Below are positions 1 through 5,756 of a stretch of DNA of 5,770 bases, piece by piece. Numbering within the stretch: position 1 is the stretch's first letter; each line of letters starts with the position of its first letter. The notes beneath the pieces were generated by a model. It was not told the origin of the DNA, made no database searches, and saw only the letters and a list, made by a program, of their open reading frames with translations. Origin of the DNA: Alphaproteobacteria bacterium UBA7488. Its GTDB lineage: Bacteria > Pseudomonadota > Alphaproteobacteria > CAAHEQ01 > UBA3637. The stretch is taken from NCBI GenBank assembly GCA_002477185.1, contig DLOI01000026.1, forward strand, positions 38,634 to 44,403, written 5' to 3'. The position numbers and the translations under genes are program-made.

Positions 1-1
1 G

Positions 2-106
2 GCGGGACAAACGGCTCGTTTAAAACGGATTCAAATCCAAAATATCGATACTCAACAGTTTTTAAAAATTTTATCCGAATTTGAAAAAGACTGCAATCAA
101 ATATAA
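2..106 (+). CDS. C-terminal end of an unidentified protein (5' partial)
   Basis: Frame 2 is open from the window edge for 34 codons and ends with TAA at 104-106. The visible tail is polar and probably helical, rich in Gln, Lys, Ile and Leu, and ends FEKDCNQI. The other two plus frames hit stops at 21-23 and 82-84. A strong plus-oriented terminator begins seven bases after the stop, which is the best evidence that a real gene ends here. The gene converges with prfC and shares that terminator region. Too little protein is visible to name a family, and I assign no function. Confidence 0.55.
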   Translation, partial: AGQTARLKRIQIQNIDTQQFLKILSEFEKDCNQI

Positions 107-112
107 AATGAT

Positions 113-147
113 AAGCCCGTATTTTTTACGGGCTTTCTTTGTTTTTT
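113..147 (+). terminator. Rho-independent terminator between convergent genes
   Basis: A perfect 9-bp stem, AAGCCCGTA (113-121) with TACGGGCTT (127-135), encloses a 5-base T loop. It is followed on the plus strand by a T-rich tract (TCTTTGTTTTTT). It sits seven bases after the stop of the left-edge gene and 18 bases beyond the stop codon of prfC on the other strand. Read on the minus strand the stem is followed by ATCATTTTATA, a weaker U tract, so it may work in both directions but is better built for the plus strand. Confidence 0.9.
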
Positions 148-152
148 AAGAA

Positions 153-1742
153 TTAATACTGTTCACGCGTTTTCATCAATTTAATTTTCGGGAAATCTTC
201 CTCAGCTTTATTTAAATGCCAAGCATTGCGGGTTAAAAAAACAACGGCGCCGTCATGGTCATGGGCTATTGATGAAAGGTTTTTATCTTCGAAATTTTTA
301 ACGTCGGCTAATTCGCCCTTAACCCAACGCGCTGTAAAATAGGTCGTAGGTTCAAAAATAACGGGAATGTCATATTCCGTCCGAATACGGTCAGCCAACA
401 CTTCAAATTGCAGCGCGCCAACCACGCCGACAATCCAATCTGCCCCTTGAACGGGTTTAAAAACGCTCGCCCCGCCCTCTTCGGCAATTTGTTCCAAAGC
501 TTTCGCCAAATGTTTGGCTTTAAGCGGGTCTTTCGGCCGCACTTTTTTCAAAAGTTCCGGTGCAAAACAAGGGATGCCTTTAAATTGCAAGCTTTCCCCT
601 TCGGTAAATGAATCCCCTATTCGCAATCCTCCATGGTTGGGCACGCCGATAATATCGCCGGCATAGGCGTCTTCGGCCAACTCACGGTCTTGCGCCAAAA
701 ACATCACGGGATTATGCAAAATCATTTGTTTTTGTGAACGCGAATGCAACAATTTCATGCCGCGTTTAAAATGCCCGGAACACAAGCGCATAAAAGCAAT
801 TCGGTCACGATGTTTCGGATCCATGTTTGCTTGGATTTTAAATACAAAGCCGCTGACCTTTTCTTCGTCGGGCTTAATTTGACGGCTGACGGTTTCTTGT
901 GGCCGCGGGCATGGCGCAAATTCCACCAAAGCATCCAACAATTCGCGTACGCCGAAATTATTAACGGCCGAACCGAAAAACACGGGCGTCATGTGCCCCT
1001 CCAAATAGCTTGTCCGTTCAAATTCGGGGCACAAAGCGCGCACCATTTCCACCCCTTCGCGTAACGCGTCGACATGGTCGGGCAATTCGGCATCCAACGT
1101 TTTATCGTCAATGCCGTTTATGGTTTTCCCTTCCTTAGGCAACGCCGCTTTATCGGCATTTTTTTCCATCAGATTCAACCGGTCATGCAACAAATCAAAA
1201 CACCCTTTAAAATCACGTCCTATACCAATCGGCCAAACGGCGGGTGTTACATCCAGTGCCAACGTTTTTTCGATTTCTTCCAAAAGCGCGAAAGGGTCTT
1301 GCCCTTCGCGGTCAAGCTTATTGATAAACGTGACAATTGGAATATCGCGCAGGCGGCACACTTCAAACAATTTTTTGGTTTGCTCTTCAATCCCTTTGGC
1401 GCAATCAATGACCATAACGGCGGAATCAACGGCCGTCAACACACGATAAGTATCTTCGGAAAAATCTTCATGCCCCGTCGTATCAAGCAAATTAAACGTG
1501 CACCCTTTGTAATCAAACGTCATAACGGACGAAGCCACCGAAATACCGCGTTCTTGTTCCACCTTCATCCAATCGGAAGTTGCACGGCGGCGTTCGCCTT
1601 TGGCCTTGACGGCACCGGCCAAATTAATCGCACCCCCGAACAACAGCAGTTTTTCGGTTAAGGTCGTTTTACCCGCATCCGGGTGAGAAATAATGGCAAA
1701 TGTGCGCCGTTTTTCAACAATCGGTGTTAATGTGCTCGTCAT
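153..1742 (-). CDS. prfC: Peptide chain release factor 3 (RF3), translational GTPase
   Basis: RF3 is a cytoplasmic GTPase that removes RF1 or RF2 from the ribosome after peptide release. The predicted 529 residues equal the length of E. coli RF3. The GTPase motifs are visible: P-loop SHPDAGKT (19-26), switch I RGIS (65-68), G3 DTTGH (87-91), G4 NKLD (141-144) and G5 SA (258-259). The stretch GFVFKIQANMDPKHRDR (298-314) opens domain II and is an RF3 hallmark that separates it from EF-G. The frame is open upstream to 1778, but I chose ATG 1740-1742 because AAAGGA lies six bases upstream and because MTSTLTPIVEKRRTFAIISH aligns with the known RF3 N-terminus. It is monocistronic, with its own promoter at 1832-1860 and a terminator beyond the stop. 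Oddity: G3 reads DTTGH where DTPGH is expected. Confidence 0.97.
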   Translation of the reverse strand: MTSTLTPIVEKRRTFAIISHPDAGKTTLTEKLLLFGGAINLAGAVKAKGERRRATSDWMKVEQERGISVASSVMTFDYKGCTFNLLDTTGHEDFSEDTYRVLTAVDSAVMVIDCAKGIEEQTKKLFEVCRLRDIPIVTFINKLDREGQDPFALLEEIEKTLALDVTPAVWPIGIGRDFKGCFDLLHDRLNLMEKNADKAALPKEGKTINGIDDKTLDAELPDHVDALREGVEMVRALCPEFERTSYLEGHMTPVFFGSAVNNFGVRELLDALVEFAPCPRPQETVSRQIKPDEEKVSGFVFKIQANMDPKHRDRIAFMRLCSGHFKRGMKLLHSRSQKQMILHNPVMFLAQDRELAEDAYAGDIIGVPNHGGLRIGDSFTEGESLQFKGIPCFAPELLKKVRPKDPLKAKHLAKALEQIAEEGGASVFKPVQGADWIVGVVGALQFEVLADRIRTEYDIPVIFEPTTYFTARWVKGELADVKNFEDKNLSSIAHDHDGAVVFLTRNAWHLNKAEEDFPKIKLMKTREQY

Positions 1743-1748
1743 ATTATA

Positions 1749-1754
1749 TCCTTT
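1749..1754 (-). promoter_or_regulatory. Ribosome binding site of prfC (decides the start)
   Basis: The minus strand reads AAAGGA, then TATAAT as a six-base spacer, then ATG at 1742. The longer reading frame starting at 1778 has no comparable site, so this sets the start of RF3. Confidence 0.85.
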
Positions 1755-1831
1755 AATCGTACAGGACTTTAAGTTCACTTCTGTGCCCGGCAGGAATGAT
1801 ATAAATTGTCCTCATTTTTTAATTTTGGCGC

Positions 1832-1860
1832 AGTTTAGCAGAGTTTTAATTATTTTTCAA
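1832..1860 (-). promoter_or_regulatory. Probable sigma70-type promoter of prfC
   Basis: On the minus strand TTGAAA (1855-1860, 5 of 6 to the -35 consensus) is followed after 17 bases by TAAACT (1832-1837, 4 of 6 to the -10). The transcript would start near 1825, giving an untranslated leader of about 80 bases. The promoter lies directly after the terminator of the upstream minus-strand gene, which supports prfC being its own transcription unit. I saw no strong operator-like repeat in the leader. Confidence 0.6.
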
Positions 1861-1865
1861 GTATC

Positions 1866-1900
1866 ATATATAAAAACGGTGCCTTAATAAAGCACCGTTT
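1866..1900 (-). terminator. Rho-independent terminator of the duplicated-domain gene
   Basis: A perfect 9-bp stem, AAACGGTGC (1874-1882) with GCACCGTTT (1892-1900), has a 9-base loop. On the minus strand the 3' arm runs into TTTTTATATATG, a good U tract. It begins 49 bases past the stop codon at 1950. The plus-strand side is followed by ATTATG, so the orientation is minus. It insulates the prfC promoter from read-through. Confidence 0.85.
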
Positions 1901-1949
1901 ATTATGATTAACATCCAAAAAACATTCAAATAATCATTTGGAAATTAAT

Positions 1950-2990
1950 TTAATTTGAACGGCCGCCGCGACCTAACATCATATTTTTATTAGGCGTACC
2001 CATATCAAGTTTCGGTTTTCTTGCTTGCATTTTTTCAATAGCGGCGGCAGAAATTCCAAGTTTTGGCAACAAATCAAGCTTTCCATATGCGGATAAAGCT
2101 TGTAAAAAAGAATTATTGGTGCTGAGATTGCCCATGCTTGATTTTACTTTGACAGTTTTTTCATCAGGAATTGAATGATTTTGCATCGGCAAGACAAATT
2201 TCATATCGGCAACTTTATCACCGAGTTCTTGCACCAAATGAGCCAAAATAGCCTCTTGCCCTTTATTAAGGGCATATAATGTTAAAGCTTCATAATCACT
2301 TAAAGCCAAATCTTTCAACTGAGAAAAATCGTTTTTAAAGTAATCCGTTTTCCCTTGATTAATATCATAAAATACCGCACCTTCCGGACAACTCAAATCA
2401 AACATCCCCACAATGCATTTTCCGTTTTGCAGTTTATACTTCTTAGATAATTTAGGAGCGGGTTCATAAATTTTAGGCATAACCTTTTGCATGGCAGCAA
2501 CAGTTTCATTCGAGATAACCAATTCCGGCAACAGGTCAAGTTTTCCATAATAGGCCAAAACCTGTAACAAGGTATTGTCCTGCGTCCGCTGATTTGGAAT
2601 TTGCTTTAATTTATTTGCGGATTTATCTTTTTCCAATAAATCAACGCTCGGCAATTCAAAACGCATATCCGAAACTTTATCTTTCAAATGGGCCATAAGA
2701 GGCTTTAAAAATTCGGTTTGCCCCATATCTAACGCATACATGGTCAGCACTACGCCATCTTGTGCATCAAAGTACGGGATTTTTTTAAGATTAGCCAAAA
2801 AATCATTAAAATTTTTTTCTTGCGCTTTATGATTATCTTGTAGTTCTTTTTCCGAAAATAATTCCTTGGCCTTTAATTCTTTCATTTTTTTAATATTCCA
2901 AATCACCATACTTTCGGGCCGATTAAAATAAAATGCTTTATCCGCCATGTATCGGCTGTCTTCAATCTTAAATCTTGCTGCAACTTTCAT
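1950..2990 (-). CDS. Uncharacterised 346-residue protein with an internal tandem duplication and ankyrin-like segments
   Basis: I do not recognise this family. Residues 78-174 align without a gap to 232-328 (offset 154), with about 41 identities by eye. Shared blocks include DKV-DM-F-LP (104-114 and 258-268) and YGKLDLLP (148-155 and 302-309). A short N-terminal element also repeats (FYFNRPESMVIWNI at 20-33; FDLSCPEGAVFYDI at 197-210). In the first copy it is followed by about 23 extra charged residues (roughly 34-60). Segments such as NTLLQVLAYYGKLDLLPELV resemble the paired helices of ankyrin repeats, but the match is degenerate. There is no signal peptide, membrane segment or catalytic motif, and the tail ends GRGGRSN. 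The likely role is a cytoplasmic, or possibly exported, binding scaffold; this is inference. The start is fixed by AAGGA seven bases upstream. It has its own consensus promoter and terminator and is divergent from the phosphotransferase gene. Confidence 0.9.
   Translation of the reverse strand: MKVAARFKIEDSRYMADKAFYFNRPESMVIWNIKKMKELKAKELFSEKELQDNHKAQEKNFNDFLANLKKIPYFDAQDGVVLTMYALDMGQTEFLKPLMAHLKDKVSDMRFELPSVDLLEKDKSANKLKQIPNQRTQDNTLLQVLAYYGKLDLLPELVISNETVAAMQKVMPKIYEPAPKLSKKYKLQNGKCIVGMFDLSCPEGAVFYDINQGKTDYFKNDFSQLKDLALSDYEALTLYALNKGQEAILAHLVQELGDKVADMKFVLPMQNHSIPDEKTVKVKSSMGNLSTNNSFLQALSAYGKLDLLPKLGISAAAIEKMQARKPKLDMGTPNKNMMLGRGGRSN
2007..2297 (-). repeat. Second copy of the duplicated protein unit (residues 232-328)
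   Basis: This copy encodes the C-terminal unit of the uncharacterised protein, offset exactly 462 bases (154 codons) from the first copy. Short DNA blocks still match, for example GGCAAC at 2065-2070 and 2527-2532. Most third positions and several codons differ, so the duplication is diverged rather than recent. Confidence 0.85.
2469..2759 (-). repeat. First copy of the duplicated protein unit (residues 78-174)
   Basis: This copy encodes the N-terminal unit. The two copies are alignable without a gap over 97 residues. Conservation is strongest in the YALxxGQ segment (85-91), the DKVxDMxFxLP block and the YGKLDLLPxLxIS block (148-160). The linker at 115-137 has almost completely diverged from 269-291. 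Confidence 0.85.
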
Positions 2991-2997
2991 TTTATAT

Positions 2998-3002
2998 TCC
3001 TT
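2998..3002 (-). promoter_or_regulatory. Ribosome binding site of the duplicated-domain gene
   Basis: AAGGA on the minus strand lies seven bases before the ATG at 2990. This fixes the start and shows that this genome uses clear Shine-Dalgarno sites, which matters for judging the gene at 3207, where none is present. Confidence 0.8.
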
Positions 3003-3027
3003 TTTAATAGATTACCTTTGTTAATAT

Positions 3028-3056
3028 ATTATATACTCGTACCGCGAAAGTGTCAA
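3028..3056 (-). promoter_or_regulatory. Perfect-consensus sigma70 promoter of the duplicated-domain gene
   Basis: On the minus strand TTGACA (3051-3056) and TATAAT (3028-3033) are both exact and separated by 17 bases. The start of transcription would be near 3021, giving a leader of about 30 bases with the ribosome site inside it. Such a match predicts strong expression unless an unseen repressor acts. I saw no clear operator palindrome over it. Confidence 0.85.
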
Positions 3057-3171
3057 TAAATAAAAAAAGGTTTCCAAAAAAATCCATCATTTTTAACACA
3101 TTCAAATCATTTTAGTTAAATTATAAAGATAAAACTGGATTTGTCCTTTCTTCTAAATCAGATAACTTCTC

Positions 3172-3200
3172 TTGACAAACAATATACCCAGATGTAATTT
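3172..3200 (+). promoter_or_regulatory. Probable promoter giving a leaderless transcript of the phosphotransferase
   Basis: TTGACA (3172-3177) is an exact -35. After 17 bases TAATTT (3195-3200) keeps the three best-conserved -10 bases (T, A and final T) but matches only 3 of 6 overall. Counting from these elements, +1 falls at 3207, the A of the ATG. An alternative TGTAAT at 3193-3198 is a better hexamer but leaves only a 15-base spacer. Confidence 0.5.
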
Positions 3201-3206
3201 CGCATT

Positions 3207-4061
3207 ATGGCAAAACATAAAGACAAGATTGATTTAATTAAAGAAACACACCCCGATTTAATCATCAATGAATTACGATTTATTGAATCGGGATTTCACA
3301 GCCTTGCCATTGTTGTTAACGGACAATTTGTTTTTCGTTTTCCGTTAAGCCGGGAGTTTTTCGACGAATATGTAAAGGAAAATAAAATACTACATATCAT
3401 TCGACCTTACATCTCGACAAAAATTCCGCAAACCACACTCTATAATAAAAATGGGATGATATTTACGAAACACGTTTTAATAGACGGCATACAATTTTCA
3501 AAAACAAAAACTTTGACGCTGACACAAAAAAATAAATTGGCTGACCAAACAGCCCGATTTTTGGTACAATTACATAGCATCAGGTCAAATAAAATCGACC
3601 GGACACCTTTTAAAATTTGGGAGTATATGATTTATTCCGACATGGATGAAACCCTTTTGCACTTACCCGCCATATTTCATGAAGATTTTAAAAAAACCGT
3701 TGATTTGTTTTACGAACAAGAAAATACATTGCAAAATTCAAACCAAGTTATCAGCCATAACGATTTCAACGAAAATAACTTTTTAATAGATAAGGCAGGC
3801 AATTTGCAAGGAGTTATTGATTTTGGAGATGCCGGCAAACGGGATTTCAGTGCCGAATTTGCACCCCTTATGAAATTTGATATGGATTTTACACTAAATA
3901 TCGTTACCCGTTATGAACAACTGAGCAATCGGAAAGTAAACCTGATGTATGCCTTTTTAATGCAAAAAATAAAATGTTATGCCGGCATGTTGGAATTACC
4001 CGAAAAACAAGACATCTACAAACGTTGGTTAGAGTATTTGCAAACAAGTTTTTATATGTAA
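3207..4061 (+). CDS. APH-family (aminoglycoside phosphotransferase / choline kinase fold) phosphotransferase, substrate unknown
   Basis: The family transfers a phosphate from a nucleotide triphosphate to a small-molecule hydroxyl in the cytoplasm. The 284 residues are a typical length. The N-lobe shows the nucleotide-loop region ESGFHSLAIVV (27-37) and the strand FVFRFP (41-46). The catalytic loop is HNDFNENN (184-191), fitting HxDxxxxN with base D186 and N191. The metal motif IDFGDAGKRD (204-213) supplies D205 and D208. All core residues are present, so the enzyme looks active. The family also includes kinases for sugars, choline, macrolides and other metabolites, and the sequence does not show which applies; calling it a resistance gene would be unsupported. 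No Shine-Dalgarno site precedes ATG 3207, yet homologous sequence begins within a few residues of it, so the start is probably right and the mRNA possibly leaderless. It is divergent from the duplicated-domain gene. Confidence 0.88.
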   Translation: MAKHKDKIDLIKETHPDLIINELRFIESGFHSLAIVVNGQFVFRFPLSREFFDEYVKENKILHIIRPYISTKIPQTTLYNKNGMIFTKHVLIDGIQFSKTKTLTLTQKNKLADQTARFLVQLHSIRSNKIDRTPFKIWEYMIYSDMDETLLHLPAIFHEDFKKTVDLFYEQENTLQNSNQVISHNDFNENNFLIDKAGNLQGVIDFGDAGKRDFSAEFAPLMKFDMDFTLNIVTRYEQLSNRKVNLMYAFLMQKIKCYAGMLELPEKQDIYKRWLEYLQTSFYM

Positions 4062-4086
4062 TGTATTCAAGTCTTTTTCTTAAAAA

Positions 4087-4145
4087 ACACCCTATTTTAT
4101 ACAAAAATACTTTCTTTTTGCAAAAAAGTATGCTAAATAGAGTGT
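4087..4145. repeat. Nested imperfect inverted repeat between the phosphotransferase and tRNA-Leu
   Basis: The outer arms ACACCCTATTT (4087-4097) and AAATAGAGTGT (4135-4145) pair at 10 of 11 positions. An inner AT-rich pair, ATACTTT (4107-4113) with AAAGTAT (4125-4131), sits between them. There is no terminal T run, so it is not a classical terminator, though it could slow or end transcription of the upstream gene. The tRNA promoter must also lie around here unless the tRNA is read through. The best I see is a weak extended -10, TGCTAAATA at 4131-4139, with a poor -35. Confidence 0.4.
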
Positions 4146-4164
4146 CAAGTTAAACCAAACCCGT

Positions 4165-4248
4165 GCGAGCGTGGTGAAATGGCAGACACGACGGTCTTAG
4201 AAGCCGTTGCCGCAAGGCGTGGAGGTTCAAGTCCTCTCGCTCGCACCA
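4165..4248 (+). tRNA. tRNA-Leu, anticodon UAG, CCA encoded
   Basis: The acceptor arms GCGAGCG (4165-4171) and CGCTCGC (4238-4244) pair at 7 of 7, followed by discriminator A and an encoded CCA (4246-4248). The anticodon arm ACGGT-CTTAGAA-GCCGT (4191-4207) puts TAG at 4198-4200, which reads CUA and, by wobble, other CUN leucine codons. A long variable arm with stem GCC/GGC and a GCAA tetraloop (4209-4218) marks a class II tRNA, and with the A discriminator it fits Leu. The T arm is GGAGG-TTCAAGT-CCTCT (4221-4237). The stems contain two G-U pairs and otherwise look intact, so the gene should be functional. Confidence 0.96.
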
Positions 4249-4306
4249 AATTTAACAAAAGGCGTTGTTTTGGGAGAAAATAACCGCTTCATTGTTAATA
4301 AAATAT

Positions 4307-4312
4307 GAAGGA
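4307..4312 (+). promoter_or_regulatory. Ribosome binding site of tig (decides the start)
   Basis: GAAGGA is followed by a six-base spacer and ATG at 4319. The frame is open further upstream, but the extra 18 residues have no ribosome site and do not belong to trigger factor. Confidence 0.85.
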
Positions 4313-4318
4313 ACAAAT

Positions 4319-5635
4319 ATGACAAACAAAAATGAATTGGCACACTCTTTTACAATTAACATTCCTGCAAAAGATTTTGCAAACAAAATCGATGAAAAAT
4401 TGCGCGAAATCGCCAAAGAGGCTAAAATCCAAGGTTTCCGCCCCGGTCAAGCCCCAATGTCGTTGATTAAATCCAAATATGAAAATGCGGTCAAAGGCGA
4501 AGTCTTGGATACCATTGTTCAAGAACGCGTTGATGCTTTGTTTAAAGACAAAAATATCCGCCCCGCTTTGCGCCCAAAAGTTGAAATTACGAAATTCGAA
4601 GACGGCAAAGACATTGAATTGTCTGTTGAAGTTGAAGCTTTGCCGAAAGTCGTGCCGACGGATTTGAAAAAATTGGTTGTTAAAAAATTAAAGGCCGAAG
4701 TCACGAAAGAAGAAATCGCCAAAGCTTTGGAAAAATTGCAAATGTCCAAACGTACGACTGAAATCGTGAATGAAAAACGCCCGACAAAAACGGGGGACAT
4801 TATCGTTATTGACTTTACCGGTTCCATTGACGGCGAAGAATTCAAAGGCGGTTCGGGCAAAGATTACTACTTGGATTTGGGGTCAAACACATTTATTCCG
4901 GGCTTTGAAGACCAATTGACGGGCAAAGAAATCGGTTCCGATGTGGATGTCAATGTCACCTTCCCGGCCGATTACCACGCCAAAGATTTGGCCGGCAAAA
5001 AAGCATTGTTCAAAACAAAAATCAAAGAATTGCGCAAAGTTGTCAAACCTGAACTCAATGATGATTTTGCAAAATCCTTGGGTTTGGAATCAATGGCCAA
5101 GCTCGAAGAAATGGTCAAAGAAGAATTGGGCAAAGAATATGCGAACGTTTCTCGCATGCATGCCAAACGCGCTTTGTTGGATGCTTTGGCCGCTACGCAT
5201 GATTTTGCGGTACCGCAAGGCATGGTTGACATGGAATTTGATGCCATATGGAAACAATTCGAAGAAGCCAAGAAAAACAACCAATTGGATGAAGAAGAAA
5301 AATCCAAACCCGAAGACGAACTTAAAAAAGAATATCGTGACATCGCCGAACGCCGAGTCCGTTTGGGCTTGTTATTGGCCGAAATCGCCAACGAAAACAA
5401 AATCACATTATCTCAAGAAGATATTACAAACGCCGTGATGCGCGAAGCACGCAGATATCCCGGACAAGAAAAAGTTGTTTTCGAATATTACAAAAAAAAT
5501 CCTCAAGCACTCGATGCCATTCGCGCGCCGTTGTTTGAAGAAAAAGTGGTTGATTTTATCTTGGGCGAAGTCAAAATTGACGAACAAGGCGTCACGGTTG
5601 AAGAATTGTACGCTTACAACCCGGATAAAAAATAA
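4319..5635 (+). CDS. tig: Trigger factor, ribosome-associated chaperone and peptidyl-prolyl isomerase
   Basis: Trigger factor docks beside the ribosomal exit tunnel and shields nascent chains. The 438 predicted residues compare with 432 in E. coli. The N-terminal ribosome-binding domain (about 1-112) carries the signature GFRPGQAP (39-46), which fits GFRxGxxP. An FKBP-type isomerase domain follows at about 158-240, with VIDFTGSIDGEEFKGG, the core FIPGFEDQL (192-200) and FPADYHAKDLAGK. The lysine- and glutamate-rich helical C-terminal substrate domain runs from about 241 to the end. The start ATG 4319 is set by GAAGGA upstream. The gene begins 70 bases after the tRNA-Leu, with no terminator seen between them and no convincing promoter of its own, so co-transcription with the tRNA is possible. 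In many proteobacteria clpP follows tig; no clpP start is visible in the 135 bases left here. Confidence 0.97.
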   Translation: MTNKNELAHSFTINIPAKDFANKIDEKLREIAKEAKIQGFRPGQAPMSLIKSKYENAVKGEVLDTIVQERVDALFKDKNIRPALRPKVEITKFEDGKDIELSVEVEALPKVVPTDLKKLVVKKLKAEVTKEEIAKALEKLQMSKRTTEIVNEKRPTKTGDIIVIDFTGSIDGEEFKGGSGKDYYLDLGSNTFIPGFEDQLTGKEIGSDVDVNVTFPADYHAKDLAGKKALFKTKIKELRKVVKPELNDDFAKSLGLESMAKLEEMVKEELGKEYANVSRMHAKRALLDALAATHDFAVPQGMVDMEFDAIWKQFEEAKKNNQLDEEEKSKPEDELKKEYRDIAERRVRLGLLLAEIANENKITLSQEDITNAVMREARRYPGQEKVVFEYYKKNPQALDAIRAPLFEEKVVDFILGEVKIDEQGVTVEELYAYNPDKK

Positions 5636-5652
5636 GATTACAGCTTATTCGA

Positions 5653-5697
5653 CAAGCGTGAACGGGCAAACTTTATAAAGGGAACCTTTCACGCTTG
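5653..5697. repeat. Long-loop inverted repeat downstream of tig
   Basis: Perfect 10-bp arms, CAAGCGTGAA (5653-5662) and TTCACGCTTG (5688-5697), flank 25 bases that contain the palindrome CTTTATAAAG (5671-5680). It starts 18 bases after the tig stop codon. It may be the tig terminator or a processing or stability hairpin, but no T run follows on either strand. An alternative pairing of GGCAA (5665-5669) with TTGCC (5695-5699) could compete with it. Confidence 0.5.
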
Positions 5698-5735
5698 CCT
5701 TACTTTAAACAGATGTTGATGGGAATAAAACCGAT

Positions 5736-5756
5736 TGCAAAATTGCACATTTTGCA
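5736..5756. repeat. Short inverted repeat near the right edge
   Basis: TGCAAAAT (5736-5743) and ATTTTGCA (5749-5756) are exact inverted copies separated by five bases. The symmetry and spacing resemble a dimeric regulator's operator, but in AT-rich DNA this could be chance, and the piece may lie inside a gene cut by the window edge. Confidence 0.3.

Noticed and set aside
1074..1661. A 195-codon plus-strand open frame opposite prfC, with several shorter ones at 408-611, 744-1064 and 1111-1449
   Set aside because: They lie fully antisense to a well-conserved RF3 gene, lack ribosome sites and resemble no known protein, so they are shadow frames.
1743..1778. Upstream extension of RF3 by 12 codons
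   Set aside because: AAAGGA lies inside this stretch, six bases before ATG 1742, and the 529-residue form matches the known family length.
3207..4061. Antibiotic resistance gene
   Set aside because: The APH fold is shared by many metabolic kinases, and there are no mobile elements, flanking repeats or close match I can recall to a named resistance enzyme.
4165..4248. tRNA-Leu as an integration site for a mobile element
   Set aside because: The neighbours are a housekeeping gene and an enzyme gene, with no integrase and no repeat of the tRNA 3' end seen in the window.
4265..4318. Upstream extension of trigger factor by 18 codons
   Set aside because: It has no ribosome site, and the family begins near the ATG at 4319, which has GAAGGA at the right distance.
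5649..5679. Promoter after tig using TCGACA (5649-5654) and TATAAA (5674-5679)
   Set aside because: Each hexamer is 5 of 6, but the 19-base spacer is too long and both lie inside the inverted repeat.
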